Positions 23,171 through 30,742 are shown, numbered from the stretch's first letter. The stretch is DNA of 52,172 bases from Acinetobacter baretiae (GCF_015627105.1 NZ_VTDM01000021.1:1-52172), one strand, 5' to 3'. Notes: a model not told the origin generated them from the letters alone. Made by a program: numbers and translations.

Positions 23171-23683
23171 TTCTTTTTTTGACTTCGCAGAATGGCCAAA
23201 GCAAGCTTCTTCTATGGCACTTCTTAGACCGCATAGGTTAGCCATCATTTCTTCTACAATTTCAACAGACTCATGCATTTCACACGGCGTAATTACGCCA
23301 TCTTCAAGAATTTGATGAATGGTTTGATTTAATGATCCTGTGTTTATGTTTACAGGCAATAACTGCTCTACAACACTCACCTGATGCGATTTCTTTTCAG
23401 ACAACTGATTATCTGCATTAGGAACTGGAACAAGCATGAACCCCAACTTATGAGCCCATACCTTTAACATTGCAGGGTTTTGGGTGAATAATTGAATAGC
23501 CTCAAACTTTTTAAGACTAGGTAAATGGCTTTCCATATTTGGGTTTGCATAATTCAATATGGTTTTGTGTGAATCATTCGTCACCATGGCAATATCTTTA
23601 GGATCTATACCAGGTGTTTGATGAACCATTTTGTATAAAGCAGCTTTAGACTCTCTGCTTAACTCTATTTCATTTATTTGCAT
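23162..23683 (-). CDS. CII-type phage regulatory protein (CP76 family)
   Basis: The 173-aa product fits the phage regulatory CII (CP76) family: an N-terminal helix-turn-helix with LYKMVHQTPGIDPKDIAMVTNDSHKTILNYANPN, a central MLKWVA-type segment, and a C-terminal helical region (about 110-160) for oligomers. It is placed after cro, as cII is in lambda, and probably promotes lysogeny by activating cI or int. Confidence 0.78.
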   Translation of the reverse strand: MQINEIELSRESKAALYKMVHQTPGIDPKDIAMVTNDSHKTILNYANPNMESHLPSLKKFEAIQLFTQNPAMLKVWAHKLGFMLVPVPNADNQLSEKKSHQVSVVEQLLPVNINTGSLNQTIHQILEDGVITPCEMHESVEIVEEMMANLCGLRSAIEEACFGHSAKSKKEKA

Positions 23684-23739
23684 GTGAACCTTTGATTTTT
23701 TTCACGTTTCTTTATGTAAACGTATTAGTGATAATTGGT

Positions 23740-23982
23740 TTAAGCGGTTTGTTTGCTACTTTTTAGTGAGCGTACGTAATCCCAATTTATATCTGGTCGT
23801 AAATGCTCTGCTAAGACTTGGTTATTTGTGAAATTTTGAATTTGCTCACATCGCTCTTCGGGAATCTTTTCAATATTCCATTTGCTTAATGCCCATGGAG
23901 TAATTCCTATGCCACGTGCTAATGCTGTAGGTGAACCAGCAATATTTATTGCTTTTTCAAAAGCTTCTACTTGAATTGTCAT
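23740..23982 (-). CDS. Cro/YdaS-like repressor
   Basis: An 80-aa helix-turn-helix protein (FEKAINIAGSPTALARGIGITPWALSKW...IPEERCEQI) ending in LRPDINWDYVR, the YdaS/Cro pattern in which the recognition helix is followed by a short dimer arm. It is the first gene leftward from the operator region and divergent from cI, so it is the probable Cro: it would repress cI during lytic growth. Confidence 0.82.
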   Translation of the reverse strand: MTIQVEAFEKAINIAGSPTALARGIGITPWALSKWNIEKIPEERCEQIQNFTNNQVLAEHLRPDINWDYVRSLKSSKQTA

Positions 23983-23997
23983 AATCGCACTAATTAA

Positions 23998-24079
23998 CTA
24001 CTTAAAGTAGAACATAATATACTATCTAAAATAGTGTTGGTGCAACTTAAAATTAAATATAAACTTCTACTACGAGTAG
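23998..24079. promoter_or_regulatory. CI/Cro operator region with three 13-bp operators
   Basis: Three palindromes occur: CTACTTAAAGTAG (23998-24010), CTATCTAAAATAG (24022-24034) and CTACTACGAGTAG (24067-24079). The minus-strand promoter for cro has TTGCAC (24045-24040) and TATATT (24021-24016) with 18-base spacing, and the middle operator lies in its spacer. A plus-strand promoter for cI may use TTGGTG (24037) and TATAAA (24058-24063), with the third operator just past it. An exact copy of the first operator lies at 25708-25720. Confidence 0.8.
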
Positions 24080-24096
24080 AAAATGGAATATCTAGT

Positions 24097-24765
24097 ATGT
24101 CTGAGCCTAAATATTTAGAGTTTTCAAAAAGACTTAAATCCTTAATGGAAAATAAAACCTCTAAAGTTAAAACAGTAACCCAGCTAAAAGATGCTCTTGG
24201 TGTTACTTATGAAATGGCTAGACGTTATACGCTAGGCACAGCCAAGCCTAGAGAAGAAAAACTACAACTACTAACTGAGTTATTTAATGTCGATATTGGA
24301 TATATAGACCATGGAATAACTTTAGATAACAATATCAACCTATCTAACAAAATCCCGTTAGAAGGTCGTCCTGTTCCTGTTATCTCATGGGTTGCAGCAG
24401 GCTTATTCTCACCAACAGAAACCGTTCTTATTGATGCGGAAATAGATGAAACGCTCCCACCCAATAAAGATTGTGGGAAAAATGGCTATGGTTTGGTTGT
24501 CACAGGCTATTCAATGTCACCTAACTTTATTCCTGAAGATCGGATCTATGTGAACCCAGAGTTTCAAGTTTGTGACTTAAAAACCAATGATCTGGTTATT
24601 GTTGCTTGTTCTGGTGATACAGAAGCCACATTTAAAAAGTTAATTATAGAAAATTCAGAGAAGTTTTTAGCACCACTTAACCCACAATGGCCTGAGCAAA
24701 TTATTAGACTTTCAGAAGGTTGTCGCTTGGTTGGTAAAGTTGTTGGCATGTATAGGAAAATATAG
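24097..24765 (+). CDS. CI-type phage repressor with S24 autocleavage domain
   Basis: The 222-aa protein has an N-terminal helix-turn-helix (TVTQLKDALGVTYEMARRYTLGTAKP) and a C-terminal LexA-like peptidase. Autocleavage is expected at Ala-Gly in SWVAAGLFSP (about residue 105). The nucleophile Ser lies in GYSMSPNF and the Lys base in EATFKKL, so the protein should respond to RecA and the SOS state. I chose ATG 24097; the frame further upstream overlaps the operators. It maintains lysogeny by binding the four operators at 23998-24079 and 25708. Confidence 0.9.
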   Translation: MSEPKYLEFSKRLKSLMENKTSKVKTVTQLKDALGVTYEMARRYTLGTAKPREEKLQLLTELFNVDIGYIDHGITLDNNINLSNKIPLEGRPVPVISWVAAGLFSPTETVLIDAEIDETLPPNKDCGKNGYGLVVTGYSMSPNFIPEDRIYVNPEFQVCDLKTNDLVIVACSGDTEATFKKLIIENSEKFLAPLNPQWPEQIIRLSEGCRLVGKVVGMYRKI

Positions 24766-24957
24766 ATGAATAGTTCAAATCTTTTAGTAAATCAAACCCT
24801 TGATAAAATCAATGAAGCGGCCAAAAACAATACGGCGTTAACTTTAAATGAAAGTGAAGTAAAAGCAATTTCAGAAGAGTTTGGCGATATGGTTGTTATT
24901 CCAGTTCTATCAATGGAACAACTACACGAAGAATTTCTTAAAAGAAAAGAGAAATAA
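24766..24957 (+). CDS. Small protein co-transcribed with cI (63 aa)
   Basis: The ATG follows the cI stop with no gap, so it is expressed in the lysogen. The 63-aa acidic, helical protein (NQTLDKINEAAKNNTALTLNESEVKAISEEFGD) ends in LHEEFLKRKEK. No family recognised. Expression from the cI transcript suggests a role in the lysogen, such as regulation or defence, but this is inference. Confidence 0.6.
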   Translation: MNSSNLLVNQTLDKINEAAKNNTALTLNESEVKAISEEFGDMVVIPVLSMEQLHEEFLKRKEK

Positions 24958-24989
24958 AGTCAATGATTGAGCTAGATCAGTATGTGTTT

Positions 24990-25030
24990 AGCTAGCTTAA
25001 TATGGGGCGAGCTAGCTTATCCCTTTTTTT
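24990..25030 (+). terminator. Weak terminator-like hairpin after the cI operon
   Basis: AGCTAGC (24990-24996) and GCTAGCT (25011-25017) can pair, and T7 follows at 25024. The gap between stem and T run makes the call weak. Confidence 0.35.
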
Positions 25031-25063
25031 AAATTTCAAAATTAATAACAAATGTAAATATCT

Positions 25064-25282
25064 ATGAAAAATATACTGCATAAATTTAGAAACTCGATAA
25101 AAACATGGTGGGAAGGAAAGCCCTGCCCAATGAGAGAAGCTAGTGACCTTGTTTTTATATCTACAGTGGTTAAAAGACATTGGACATCTAAATTCGCTCA
25201 TAAATTATTAGGTTTCTACATTAAACACTGGGATAAAATTTGGGGAGCAATTCTAACTGTTGCACTTGCCATATTATTTTGA
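25064..25282 (+). CDS. Small membrane protein near cI (72 aa)
   Basis: A 72-aa basic protein with one C-terminal membrane helix (IWGAILTVALAILF) and a Trp/Lys-rich cytoplasmic part (KTWWEGKPCP). It lies in the lysogenic transcription unit or has its own promoter. Phage genes here often exclude related phages at the membrane; no direct evidence. It converges on the 56-aa membrane protein gene with a 9-base overlap. Confidence 0.5.
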   Translation: MKNILHKFRNSIKTWWEGKPCPMREASDLVFISTVVKRHWTSKFAHKLLGFYIKHWDKIWGAILTVALAILF

Positions 25283-25444
25283 GTTTTTACCAGCCTTCAA
25301 ACCAAATATACAACCTGAGCACCAGATTCCATATAACAACCATTCATTCAGTTGAAGTGTTATGGCTATAGAGCATAAGGAGTATGCTATAGCTGCTAAA
25401 CAAACAACACCAACAATAAAATTTTCTCTATTCACAACAATCAT
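25274..25444 (-). CDS. Tiny two-helix membrane protein A (56 aa)
   Basis: A 56-aa ORF beginning MIVVNRENFIVGVVCLAAIAYSL, with two hydrophobic segments (about 9-29 and 33-50) and a basic end (GLKAGKNSK). It has a poor ribosome site. It lies antisense to the stretch between the cI operon and the plus-strand terminator at 25620. It pairs with the 47-aa ORF just upstream, which has the same two-helix plan and similar end. Function unknown. Confidence 0.5.
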   Translation of the reverse strand: MIVVNRENFIVGVVCLAAIAYSLCSIAITLQLNEWLLYGIWCSGCIFGLKAGKNSK

Positions 25445-25457
25445 CTCTTATTTGAAT

Positions 25458-25601
25458 TTACTTCTTGATGCCAAAACCAAACAATAGACCACCTAACCAA
25501 AGACAAATCACAGAAATATAAGTTACAAGATCAAAAATAAATATATAGCAAATAATAGTAACTATTTGAAATAAAAATGCTATCCACAATATTTTTTTCA
25601 A
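25458..25601 (-). CDS. Tiny two-helix membrane protein B (47 aa, TTG start)
   Basis: A 47-aa ORF with a TTG start, preceded by GGAG 8 bases upstream. It has two hydrophobic stretches (KKILWIAFLFQIVTIICYIF and VTYISVICLWLGGLLFGF) and ends GFGIKK. It is 13 bases upstream of protein A and of the same design, so the two may be a tandem pair acting together in the inner membrane. The size and hydrophobicity also suit a toxin-like peptide. Function unknown. Confidence 0.5.
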   Translation of the reverse strand: MKKILWIAFLFQIVTIICYIFIFDLVTYISVICLWLGGLLFGFGIKK

Positions 25602-25619
25602 CTAAAAGACTCCATTTAG

Positions 25620-25646
25620 CCCTGCTCATGCGGGGTTTTATTTTTT
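25620..25646 (+). terminator. Plus-strand intrinsic terminator
   Basis: CCCTGC/GCGGGG (25620-25625 and 25630-25635, one G-U pair, loop TCAT) followed by TTTTATTTTTT. It would end rightward cI-operon transcripts after they pass antisense through the two tiny membrane genes. Confidence 0.65.
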
Positions 25647-25695
25647 CTATTAAAACACAAAACAACCATAAGTAGAAAATATTCTCTATTTTGTA

Positions 25696-25723
25696 TTGAC
25701 TTAAATTCTACTTAAAGTAGTAT
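25696..25723 (+). promoter_or_regulatory. Rightward early promoter with CI operator (PL/OL equivalent)
   Basis: TTGACT (25696-25701) and TAGTAT (25718-25723), 16 bases apart, with CTACTTAAAGTAG at 25708-25720 in the spacer and -10. The operator is identical to the one at 23998-24010. This places the 25760-29422 operon under CI control. Confidence 0.75.
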
Positions 25724-25759
25724 TGGGTGTGTAAATAAACAACCAACGAGAACACCCCC

Positions 25760-26086
25760 ATGCCAAAAACAACCGATGCAACCGTATTCATTTCAGAGCT
25801 TAGCGGTGGAAACCTAGCAAACCAGTTAGGTGCTGCGATTAGCGCCGTTGCTCAAGGTGCTGTAGCCAACAACAAGAAAGGAAAAGTCACCCTCACACTT
25901 GATATTTCAAAGATTGGTGACTCAACTCAAGTCGAAATCTCACATACGCTTGCCTTTGTTGAGCCAACAACAAAAGGGAAACGCTCAGAAGACACCACTT
26001 CAAAAACTCCAATGCACTTGAATGCTGGCGGTGATGTGACGTTATTTGCCAATCACACAAGCCAGTTGTTTAACGAACACGCTTAA
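25760..26086 (+). CDS. Phage early protein of unknown function (108 aa)
   Basis: The 108-aa product (MPKTTDATVFISELSGGNLANQLG...) is Ala/Thr/Gly-rich with a beta-type segment GKVTLTLDISKIGDSTQVEISHTLAF. It is the first gene of the CI-controlled rightward operon and precedes a DUF2303 gene, a pairing I recall from other Proteobacterial prophages. Role unknown. Confidence 0.65.
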   Translation: MPKTTDATVFISELSGGNLANQLGAAISAVAQGAVANNKKGKVTLTLDISKIGDSTQVEISHTLAFVEPTTKGKRSEDTTSKTPMHLNAGGDVTLFANHTSQLFNEHA

Positions 26087-26114
26087 TCCCACCAAACTAT
26101 AGGAATATAGAAAA

Positions 26115-26921
26115 ATGTCTCAACAAAATACAGAAGCTCAAACAGTTATTGAAAACACACAACCTATTGCTGATCTAGTTCGTGGTGATTTACTTGCAGT
26201 GAATCAAAACTACAAAATCACTGACTTAGAAGGGTTTGATTTAGGTCGTAACCGTAAACGTGGCGTATTGTCTACCCCTCGCCTTGAAGACTTTAAAACT
26301 TATGTTGAATCTGGTGTTGATAAGTCATCACCTATTTTTGTCGATCACCACCATGTACGTGCGGTTGCTGTATTAAATTTTAATGTAGAAGGTTTTGAGC
26401 AAGGTCATTGTGACCATGTTGCTCAATTACAGCTTGAAAAAACTGTAGCTTGGAAAAAGATTCAACAAATCAAAGATCAAAAGCTAGACCAACGTAATTT
26501 TGCAACATTTCTTGAAGATTGGAACTCTGTATTTACGGCGTTTAATGCAAACGATGAAACCATTCTATCTAGTGTGGCCATTAGTGCTGTTCGTAATATG
26601 AAAATTGATGCTTCTGTTAAATCTGAATCAGTCGTAAATAACACCAGTGAATCACGCTCAATGTTTGAAAAAGTTGAAGCTCAAACAGCAACAGGTCAGT
26701 TGCCTGCATATTTCAAAATTAAAGACCCTGCTTTTATTGGCCTTGATGAAAAAGAAATCACACTTCGCTTAATTGTGAATGCTGGTAATAACTCACCTGA
26801 ATTTAAGTTGCAGATCGTGAAAGAAGACTTGTTGAATAACGAAATTATTGAAGAGTTCAAAAACAAAGTTATTGCCCTACTTCCTGAAAATCCTGTTCGC
26901 ATCGGAACATTTACTGCCTAA
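26115..26921 (+). CDS. DUF2303 (YfdQ) family protein
   Basis: The 268-aa protein has the DUF2303/YfdQ pattern: IADLVRGDLLAVNQNYKITDLEGFDLGRNRKRG at the start, IFVDHHHVRAVAVLNF near residue 75 and a conserved FATFLEDWNSVF stretch. The family is common in early operons of prophages near recombination genes, but its biochemical role is not known. An AGGAA site lies upstream. Confidence 0.83.
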   Translation: MSQQNTEAQTVIENTQPIADLVRGDLLAVNQNYKITDLEGFDLGRNRKRGVLSTPRLEDFKTYVESGVDKSSPIFVDHHHVRAVAVLNFNVEGFEQGHCDHVAQLQLEKTVAWKKIQQIKDQKLDQRNFATFLEDWNSVFTAFNANDETILSSVAISAVRNMKIDASVKSESVVNNTSESRSMFEKVEAQTATGQLPAYFKIKDPAFIGLDEKEITLRLIVNAGNNSPEFKLQIVKEDLLNNEIIEEFKNKVIALLPENPVRIGTFTA

Positions 26922-26926
26922 ATAAA

Positions 26927-26965
26927 AAAAGCCCACTTGAGTCGCTAAACAAACAGTGGGCTTTT
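26927..26965 (+). terminator. Terminator after the DUF2303 gene
   Basis: A 10-bp stem AAAAGCCCAC/GTGGGCTTTT (26927-26936 and 26956-26965) with a 19-base loop. It is palindromic with A and T flanks, so either strand could be terminated. Downstream genes would need antitermination or their own promoter. Confidence 0.65.
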
Positions 26966-26982
26966 CACACAACGAGATCATT

Positions 26983-27240
26983 ATGAAACAAGTACACCCT
27001 CGCAGTCAAACCACTGCCATTCTGTATCAACATCCAACCAAAGCTGAAATGATTTTACCAGAGCCTAGCATGGGTAAAGCAGCCAAGGCCCTTTGTTGCT
27101 TCATCATTGCCACGGCGTTTTTTTATTTCTTACTGGTACAAGCAGACCGGGATCAGGTCAATCATGATTTAGCAGTTGCAAATGCTCGTGCACAACTTGC
27201 CGAATTAAATGCTCAAGAACAGGTGAAAAATCAGAAATGA
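26983..27240 (+). CDS. Small membrane protein (85 aa)
   Basis: An 85-aa protein starting MKQVHPRSQTTAILY with a central membrane helix (ALCCFIIATAFFYFLLV) and an Ala/Gln-rich coiled C-terminus (NHDLAVANARAQLAELNAQ). I start at ATG 26983, which has a GAGA site, rather than nine codons upstream inside the terminator. The topology is like a spanin or host-membrane modulator, but its early location argues against lysis. Confidence 0.6.
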   Translation: MKQVHPRSQTTAILYQHPTKAEMILPEPSMGKAAKALCCFIIATAFFYFLLVQADRDQVNHDLAVANARAQLAELNAQEQVKNQK

Positions 27241-27407
27241 TAAAAATATCACCCTCTTTAAGTACAAAGTTTGCTGTATTTAATCACCGTGGTGGTTACT
27301 CCAGCCTAGAAATTGAAACAGATGTAAAACTCAAAAGTAAGCAGTGGAATCTGTTTACGAAAATTTGGCTCAGAAAAGGCAAAGCATTCTTGGAGGATTT
27401 ACAGTGA
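27237..27407 (+). CDS. Small phage protein (56 aa)
   Basis: A 56-aa frame (MIKISPSLSTKFAVFNHRGG...) with ATGA overlap at its start and GTGA overlap at its end, so it is an intact link in the coupled operon. It is basic and rich in aromatic residues at the end (WNLFTKIWLRKGKAF). No family recognised. Confidence 0.55.
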   Translation: MIKISPSLSTKFAVFNHRGGYSSLEIETDVKLKSKQWNLFTKIWLRKGKAFLEDLQ

Positions 27408-27859
27408 TTACTCTATCCCAAATCAAAAAAGACTATTCTGTAGATATTGCAGAGTTTCTAAGTAACGGTGGTGAGATTAAGCCAGCTGTGAATAACAGCA
27501 AACCTAAGAGTTATGCAGAAACAAACACTTTTTTGTTTAACTCACCGAATAGAGATCGTGCTGGTGAAAGCAAAATTAACTCACATCAAAACTCTATCAT
27601 TAGAGAAAATGCTAGAAAAGCAGATAAGAAAAGCTATGTTCCAGTAACGCACTGTGGATCATGTGGTACATCAGAGCGTTCTGTGCGTTCTAACGCATGT
27701 CTTGAATGTGATAGACGCAGAGCTAGAGCCAAGCTCAGACACTCAAAAAATATAGACGCAGCAATATTAGACATTGCAGCTTATCTGGTCGAAGAAAACA
27801 AGACTTTTGAGTTCACGATCAAGGGTAAAAAATACACTCTGAAAGTTGAGGAAGTATAA
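27404..27859 (+). CDS. Zinc-ribbon phage protein (151 aa)
   Basis: GTG start at 27404 with GGAGG upstream; the frame further upstream overlaps the preceding gene. The centre holds HCGSCGTSERSVRSNACLEC, a CxxC-x12-CxxC zinc ribbon followed by basic RRRARAKLR, suggesting nucleic acid binding. The C-terminus (TFEFTIKGKKYTL) is beta-rich. Function unknown. Confidence 0.6.
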   Translation: MITLSQIKKDYSVDIAEFLSNGGEIKPAVNNSKPKSYAETNTFLFNSPNRDRAGESKINSHQNSIIRENARKADKKSYVPVTHCGSCGTSERSVRSNACLECDRRRARAKLRHSKNIDAAILDIAAYLVEENKTFEFTIKGKKYTLKVEEV

Positions 27860-27860
27860 A

Positions 27861-28235
27861 ATGATTGATTGGAAAAAAGAACAGGAAAATTTCCACAAAG
27901 AATTTGGCACACTCGATAGCTGGGTTGGTTGGAAAGAACGTGCCGAGCTTGCAGATGAAGAAGCTGATGCTTTACAAGCCGAAATCAACGACCTGAAACA
28001 ACAGATCAAAGAGTTGCACTATAGTCATGAGTCTTTGCTAGCTTACAAAGATAAGTTAGAAAGTGGTGAGTTTGTTTTGGTACGTAGGGTGATAAGTGGT
28101 AGTACTAGATACCATATAGATAATTTGATACAAGCTAACACCTCCATTTCTGATGAGGGTGTGAATTGGATGGATTCACTACCCGACATGATTATTGAAG
28201 CCGTGATCGAAGCAGTGGAGAAAGACCATGAGTAA
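27861..28235 (+). CDS. Phage protein with coiled coil (124 aa)
   Basis: ATG 27861 follows GAGGAAG. Residues 1-65 are helical and acidic (ERAELADEEADALQAEINDLKQQIKEL), then a mixed region ending in MIIEAVIEAVEKDHE. No family recognised. It overlaps the next gene by 8 bases. Confidence 0.6.
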   Translation: MIDWKKEQENFHKEFGTLDSWVGWKERAELADEEADALQAEINDLKQQIKELHYSHESLLAYKDKLESGEFVLVRRVISGSTRYHIDNLIQANTSISDEGVNWMDSLPDMIIEAVIEAVEKDHE

Positions 28236-28566
28236 ATTAAGACCCATATTTGTACTGCCCGAGCTAAAAGAAAATCAGGAATGGGCTTGTGAACACGGCT
28301 GTACTGTACATCGTACTCGATTACATCGCCATGTCTATTCACAACAATGGGATAAGCAAGGAAATTTAGTCAAAGAACTAGCAGAAACTTACTACACATG
28401 CCAAAGAGGTCATCTGTTAGCAGTTTGGGATGAAAAGGAGTGTGACCTTATTGAGTTGGATGAAAAATATTACACAGATCCAAATCAGCAACCAACAAAC
28501 TTCATAGATGGCTTTATTGCCAGTGGTGGGTTTGATCGAGTAATGGGGTGTAAAAATGGCGAGTAA
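28228..28566 (+). CDS. Phage protein of unknown function (112 aa)
   Basis: A 112-aa protein with scattered Cys and His (CEHGCTVHRTRLHRH, YTCQRGHLLAVW) that could bind a metal. Overlapping starts and stops place it in the early operon. No family recognised. Confidence 0.55.
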   Translation: MSKLRPIFVLPELKENQEWACEHGCTVHRTRLHRHVYSQQWDKQGNLVKELAETYYTCQRGHLLAVWDEKECDLIELDEKYYTDPNQQPTNFIDGFIASGGFDRVMGCKNGE

Positions 28567-28816
28567 TATTCAGTCTACAGAGATTGAGCAAGAGAATCCA
28601 AGAACAGCTCAAGAAATTGTAGATCAAACACACGATCTTGCAGAAGCTTTTTACAGAATAATGGGCTACGAACATAGTAGAGAAAAACATGGGAATCTAT
28701 ATGACTCCCAACACCCAACTGAGCTGATGCTTTGGGATTTTGCTTGCCTCGCTCAGGAAGAAATAATTGGTGCGGTGGTTTCTGATTATTTGGAGGAATT
28801 AAAAGAAAATGACTAA
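28556..28816 (+). CDS. Phage protein of unknown function (86 aa)
   Basis: An 86-aa acidic helical protein (TAQEIVDQTHDLAEAFYRIMGY...). The overlap with both neighbours (11 and 8 bases) supports a coupled operon. Its LWDFACLAQEEIIG stretch is conserved-looking, but I recognise no domain. Confidence 0.55.
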   Translation: MASNIQSTEIEQENPRTAQEIVDQTHDLAEAFYRIMGYEHSREKHGNLYDSQHPTELMLWDFACLAQEEIIGAVVSDYLEELKEND

Positions 28817-29021
28817 ATGCATCCAAACCGAACTCGGCACAGAAAAACAATGTATTCACTGTGGTGATTACTACCCTGCTACAAAAGAATTTTTCTACGG
28901 CACTGGTCGTATTAAAAAAGATGGTACTCATCGTTTAGAAGCGAATTGCAAAGACTGTTATAAACAACGCTTCAAGCCTTGGGTGAAAAAATGTAATAAC
29001 GTTAGTTATCGATATGCGTGA
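28809..29021 (+). CDS. Small zinc-binding phage protein (70 aa)
   Basis: A 70-aa protein with CIHCGDYYPATKEFFYG...CKDCYKQRF, two Cys pairs as in small treble-clef or HNH-like proteins, but no catalytic HNH histidines. GGAGG lies upstream. Probably binds nucleic acid. Confidence 0.6.
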   Translation: MTKCIQTELGTEKQCIHCGDYYPATKEFFYGTGRIKKDGTHRLEANCKDCYKQRFKPWVKKCNNVSYRYA

Positions 29022-29030
29022 GGTGGTGTG

Positions 29031-29201
29031 GTGAATAGAGATCAAATGGCTCATGAATACGCTTTAAAGCTATTGGAACATACTGGAAGCCGAACAGTAT
29101 TTGAAACTACGCTATTAGCTTTCAACCTAGCTGATGCAATGATTAAAGAAGCGAAACTGCGTACAGAAACAAGTTTTCCACTTGATGAGGAGCATAAGTA
29201 A
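29031..29201 (+). CDS. Small phage protein (56 aa, GTG start)
   Basis: A 56-aa frame with a GTG start behind GAGGTGG, ending in a TAATG overlap with the AlpA-like gene. The product (MNRDQMAHEYALKLLEHTG...) is helical with no known domain. Confidence 0.55.
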   Translation: MNRDQMAHEYALKLLEHTGSRTVFETTLLAFNLADAMIKEAKLRTETSFPLDEEHK

Positions 29202-29422
29202 TGGCACTTCAACAGTACTATACAACTAGTGATTTGATTAAAACTTTTGGTGTAACATCAAGAACATTGAACAGATGGAGTAACCCTAATGCAACTCCAT
29301 TCTGCAAACCTATGCCAAAACCTATTCGTGTTGTAAGAGGCTCAGATAACAGATATAACCCTAGCGAAATAGATGATTGGGTTAAAACTACATATGAAAA
29401 AACATCGCACCTAGCTGCTTAG
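29201..29422 (+). CDS. AlpA/excisionase-like DNA-binding protein
   Basis: The 73-aa product is a MerR-type winged helix (YYTTSDLIKTFGVTSRTLNRW, then NRYNPSEIDDWVK). Such proteins act as excisionases or activate integrase genes. It is the last gene of the CI-controlled operon and convergent with the integrase, overlapping it by 12 bases, so induction would make excisionase with the early genes. Confidence 0.8.
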   Translation: MALQQYYTTSDLIKTFGVTSRTLNRWSNPNATPFCKPMPKPIRVVRGSDNRYNPSEIDDWVKTTYEKTSHLAA

Positions 29423-29429
29423 GTGCGAT
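29404..29429. terminator. Stem-loop shared by the ends of the xis-like and int genes
   Basis: A perfect 10-bp stem ATCGCACCTA/TAGGTGCGAT (29404-29413 and 29420-29429) lies across the overlapping stops of the convergent genes. No strong T tract follows on either strand, so termination may be partial. Confidence 0.5.
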
Positions 29430-30649
29430 ATGCAATCATCAAAAGATTCTTTATCTACAATTTCAACCAAACGATCCCACCACAACTCATACGCTTCTTT
29501 TTGCTCTGGCATATAATCATAATAATCATAAGTGCCTTGGATTTTAGGCAATGCATGAGCAAGCATAATTTCAGCAATATACGGTTTTGTTAATTCAGAA
29601 AAATTGGTACGAGCTGTACGGCGTAAATCGTGCATAGAAAAATGTTCTAAGTTTACATTATGATTTTTACGCAAATACTGAATGATGTTATACGGCAATG
29701 CAATTGGTGAACTTTGCGACATCACTGCACCATCACTTTCATTAGTAAACATATACTCACTAGCATTAAGAGCCATAGCATCTAATAAGATTGGCTTGAT
29801 TCTCTCAATAATCGGGCGAACAATAGATTTACCATTTGCACCTGTTTTATGGTTTTCAGGTGGTATTGTCCACACATTACGCTCTAGATCAAAGTCAGAC
29901 TTTTTCGCTAATCTCAGCTCACCAGTACGACAACCAAAAAATAAACATAACCAAATAAAATAGACATTCTTTTGGGCCATTCTAGACCGATCAGCAGCAT
30001 TCCATACGGCGTTAAGCTCTTCTTTTGATAAAACACGCGTGATTGCCGTTTTCTTTATATTCAAATCATTTTTAGCCGAAATCATAAGTAATGGATTTGT
30101 TTTTACAAGCTGTCGTTTCATTCCCCATGAAAGGCACTGTTTAGTATTTACTAGCAACCGTTCAGCAATTGCTTTCGTTACTTTTGTCTGTTTTTCTAAA
30201 ATATCTAGCCACTCATGCACTGATATTTCGTCAACTGGTAGATTGCCAACTTTTGGAAATACATATATTTCAAATGAGCGAAGTATTTGTTCTGCAATTT
30301 TTTTATTGGGTATGCAGTACTTCTCATGAAACTCCATGTACAAGTCTTTAAAGGTAATTTCATTAATGATTTTTTGTTTTTCAAGCTTCTTGTGAATCCT
30401 TGGATCGCGACCTTTTTCAAGTACAGCACGTAATTTATCAGCTTCTATACGAGCATCTTTTAAAGAGATTAAAGGATACGTTCCAATGTCCACCCTTGCC
30501 TGCTTGTTAGCATGTCTGTACCTAAGTTGAAATGTTATTTTTCCCTTTGGAGATATGCGAATAGAGAGACCATTACTATCAGCTTTAGTAAAGGTTTCCT
30601 CTCTTAGTTTTCCATTCTGATTTTTAAGCCAAGTATCTGTTAATGCCAT
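29411..30649 (-). CDS. int: Tyrosine integrase, P4-like
   Basis: A 412-aa site-specific recombinase with an N-terminal arm-binding DUF4102-type domain (MALTDTWLKNQNGKLREE...), a central SAM-like core-binding domain (about 95-180) and a catalytic domain. Catalytic residues are visible: Arg in FGCRTGELRLAKKSD, His-x2-Arg in MHDLRRTART, and the Tyr nucleophile in QGTYDYYDYM. It faces away from prfC at the right end and integrates into the 5' part of prfC. Confidence 0.93.
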   Translation of the reverse strand: MALTDTWLKNQNGKLREETFTKADSNGLSIRISPKGKITFQLRYRHANKQARVDIGTYPLISLKDARIEADKLRAVLEKGRDPRIHKKLEKQKIINEITFKDLYMEFHEKYCIPNKKIAEQILRSFEIYVFPKVGNLPVDEISVHEWLDILEKQTKVTKAIAERLLVNTKQCLSWGMKRQLVKTNPLLMISAKNDLNIKKTAITRVLSKEELNAVWNAADRSRMAQKNVYFIWLCLFFGCRTGELRLAKKSDFDLERNVWTIPPENHKTGANGKSIVRPIIERIKPILLDAMALNASEYMFTNESDGAVMSQSSPIALPYNIIQYLRKNHNVNLEHFSMHDLRRTARTNFSELTKPYIAEIMLAHALPKIQGTYDYYDYMPEQKEAYELWWDRLVEIVDKESFDDCISHLSS

Positions 30650-30664
30650 AGTTTTAGCTCAGTG

Positions 30665-30722
30665 TGTACAAATTTTTAATGCCATGTGTACAAACTATCA
30701 ATTTTGTACACAGCTTTGTACA
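30665..30722. repeat. Four TGTACA repeats upstream of int
   Basis: TGTACA occurs at 30665-30670, 30687-30692, 30705-30710 and 30717-30722, mostly as GTGTACAAA or its inverse. They lie just before the integrase start and are candidate integrase arm sites, Xis sites or operators for int. Confidence 0.55.
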
Positions 30723-30742
30723 AACAAGTGATGTCTGATAGT

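Noticed and set aside
1..30649. Holin, endolysin and spanin genes.
   Set aside because: None was recognised. The small membrane proteins lie in early or cargo positions and have no endolysin beside them; the lysis cassette is probably left of the window.
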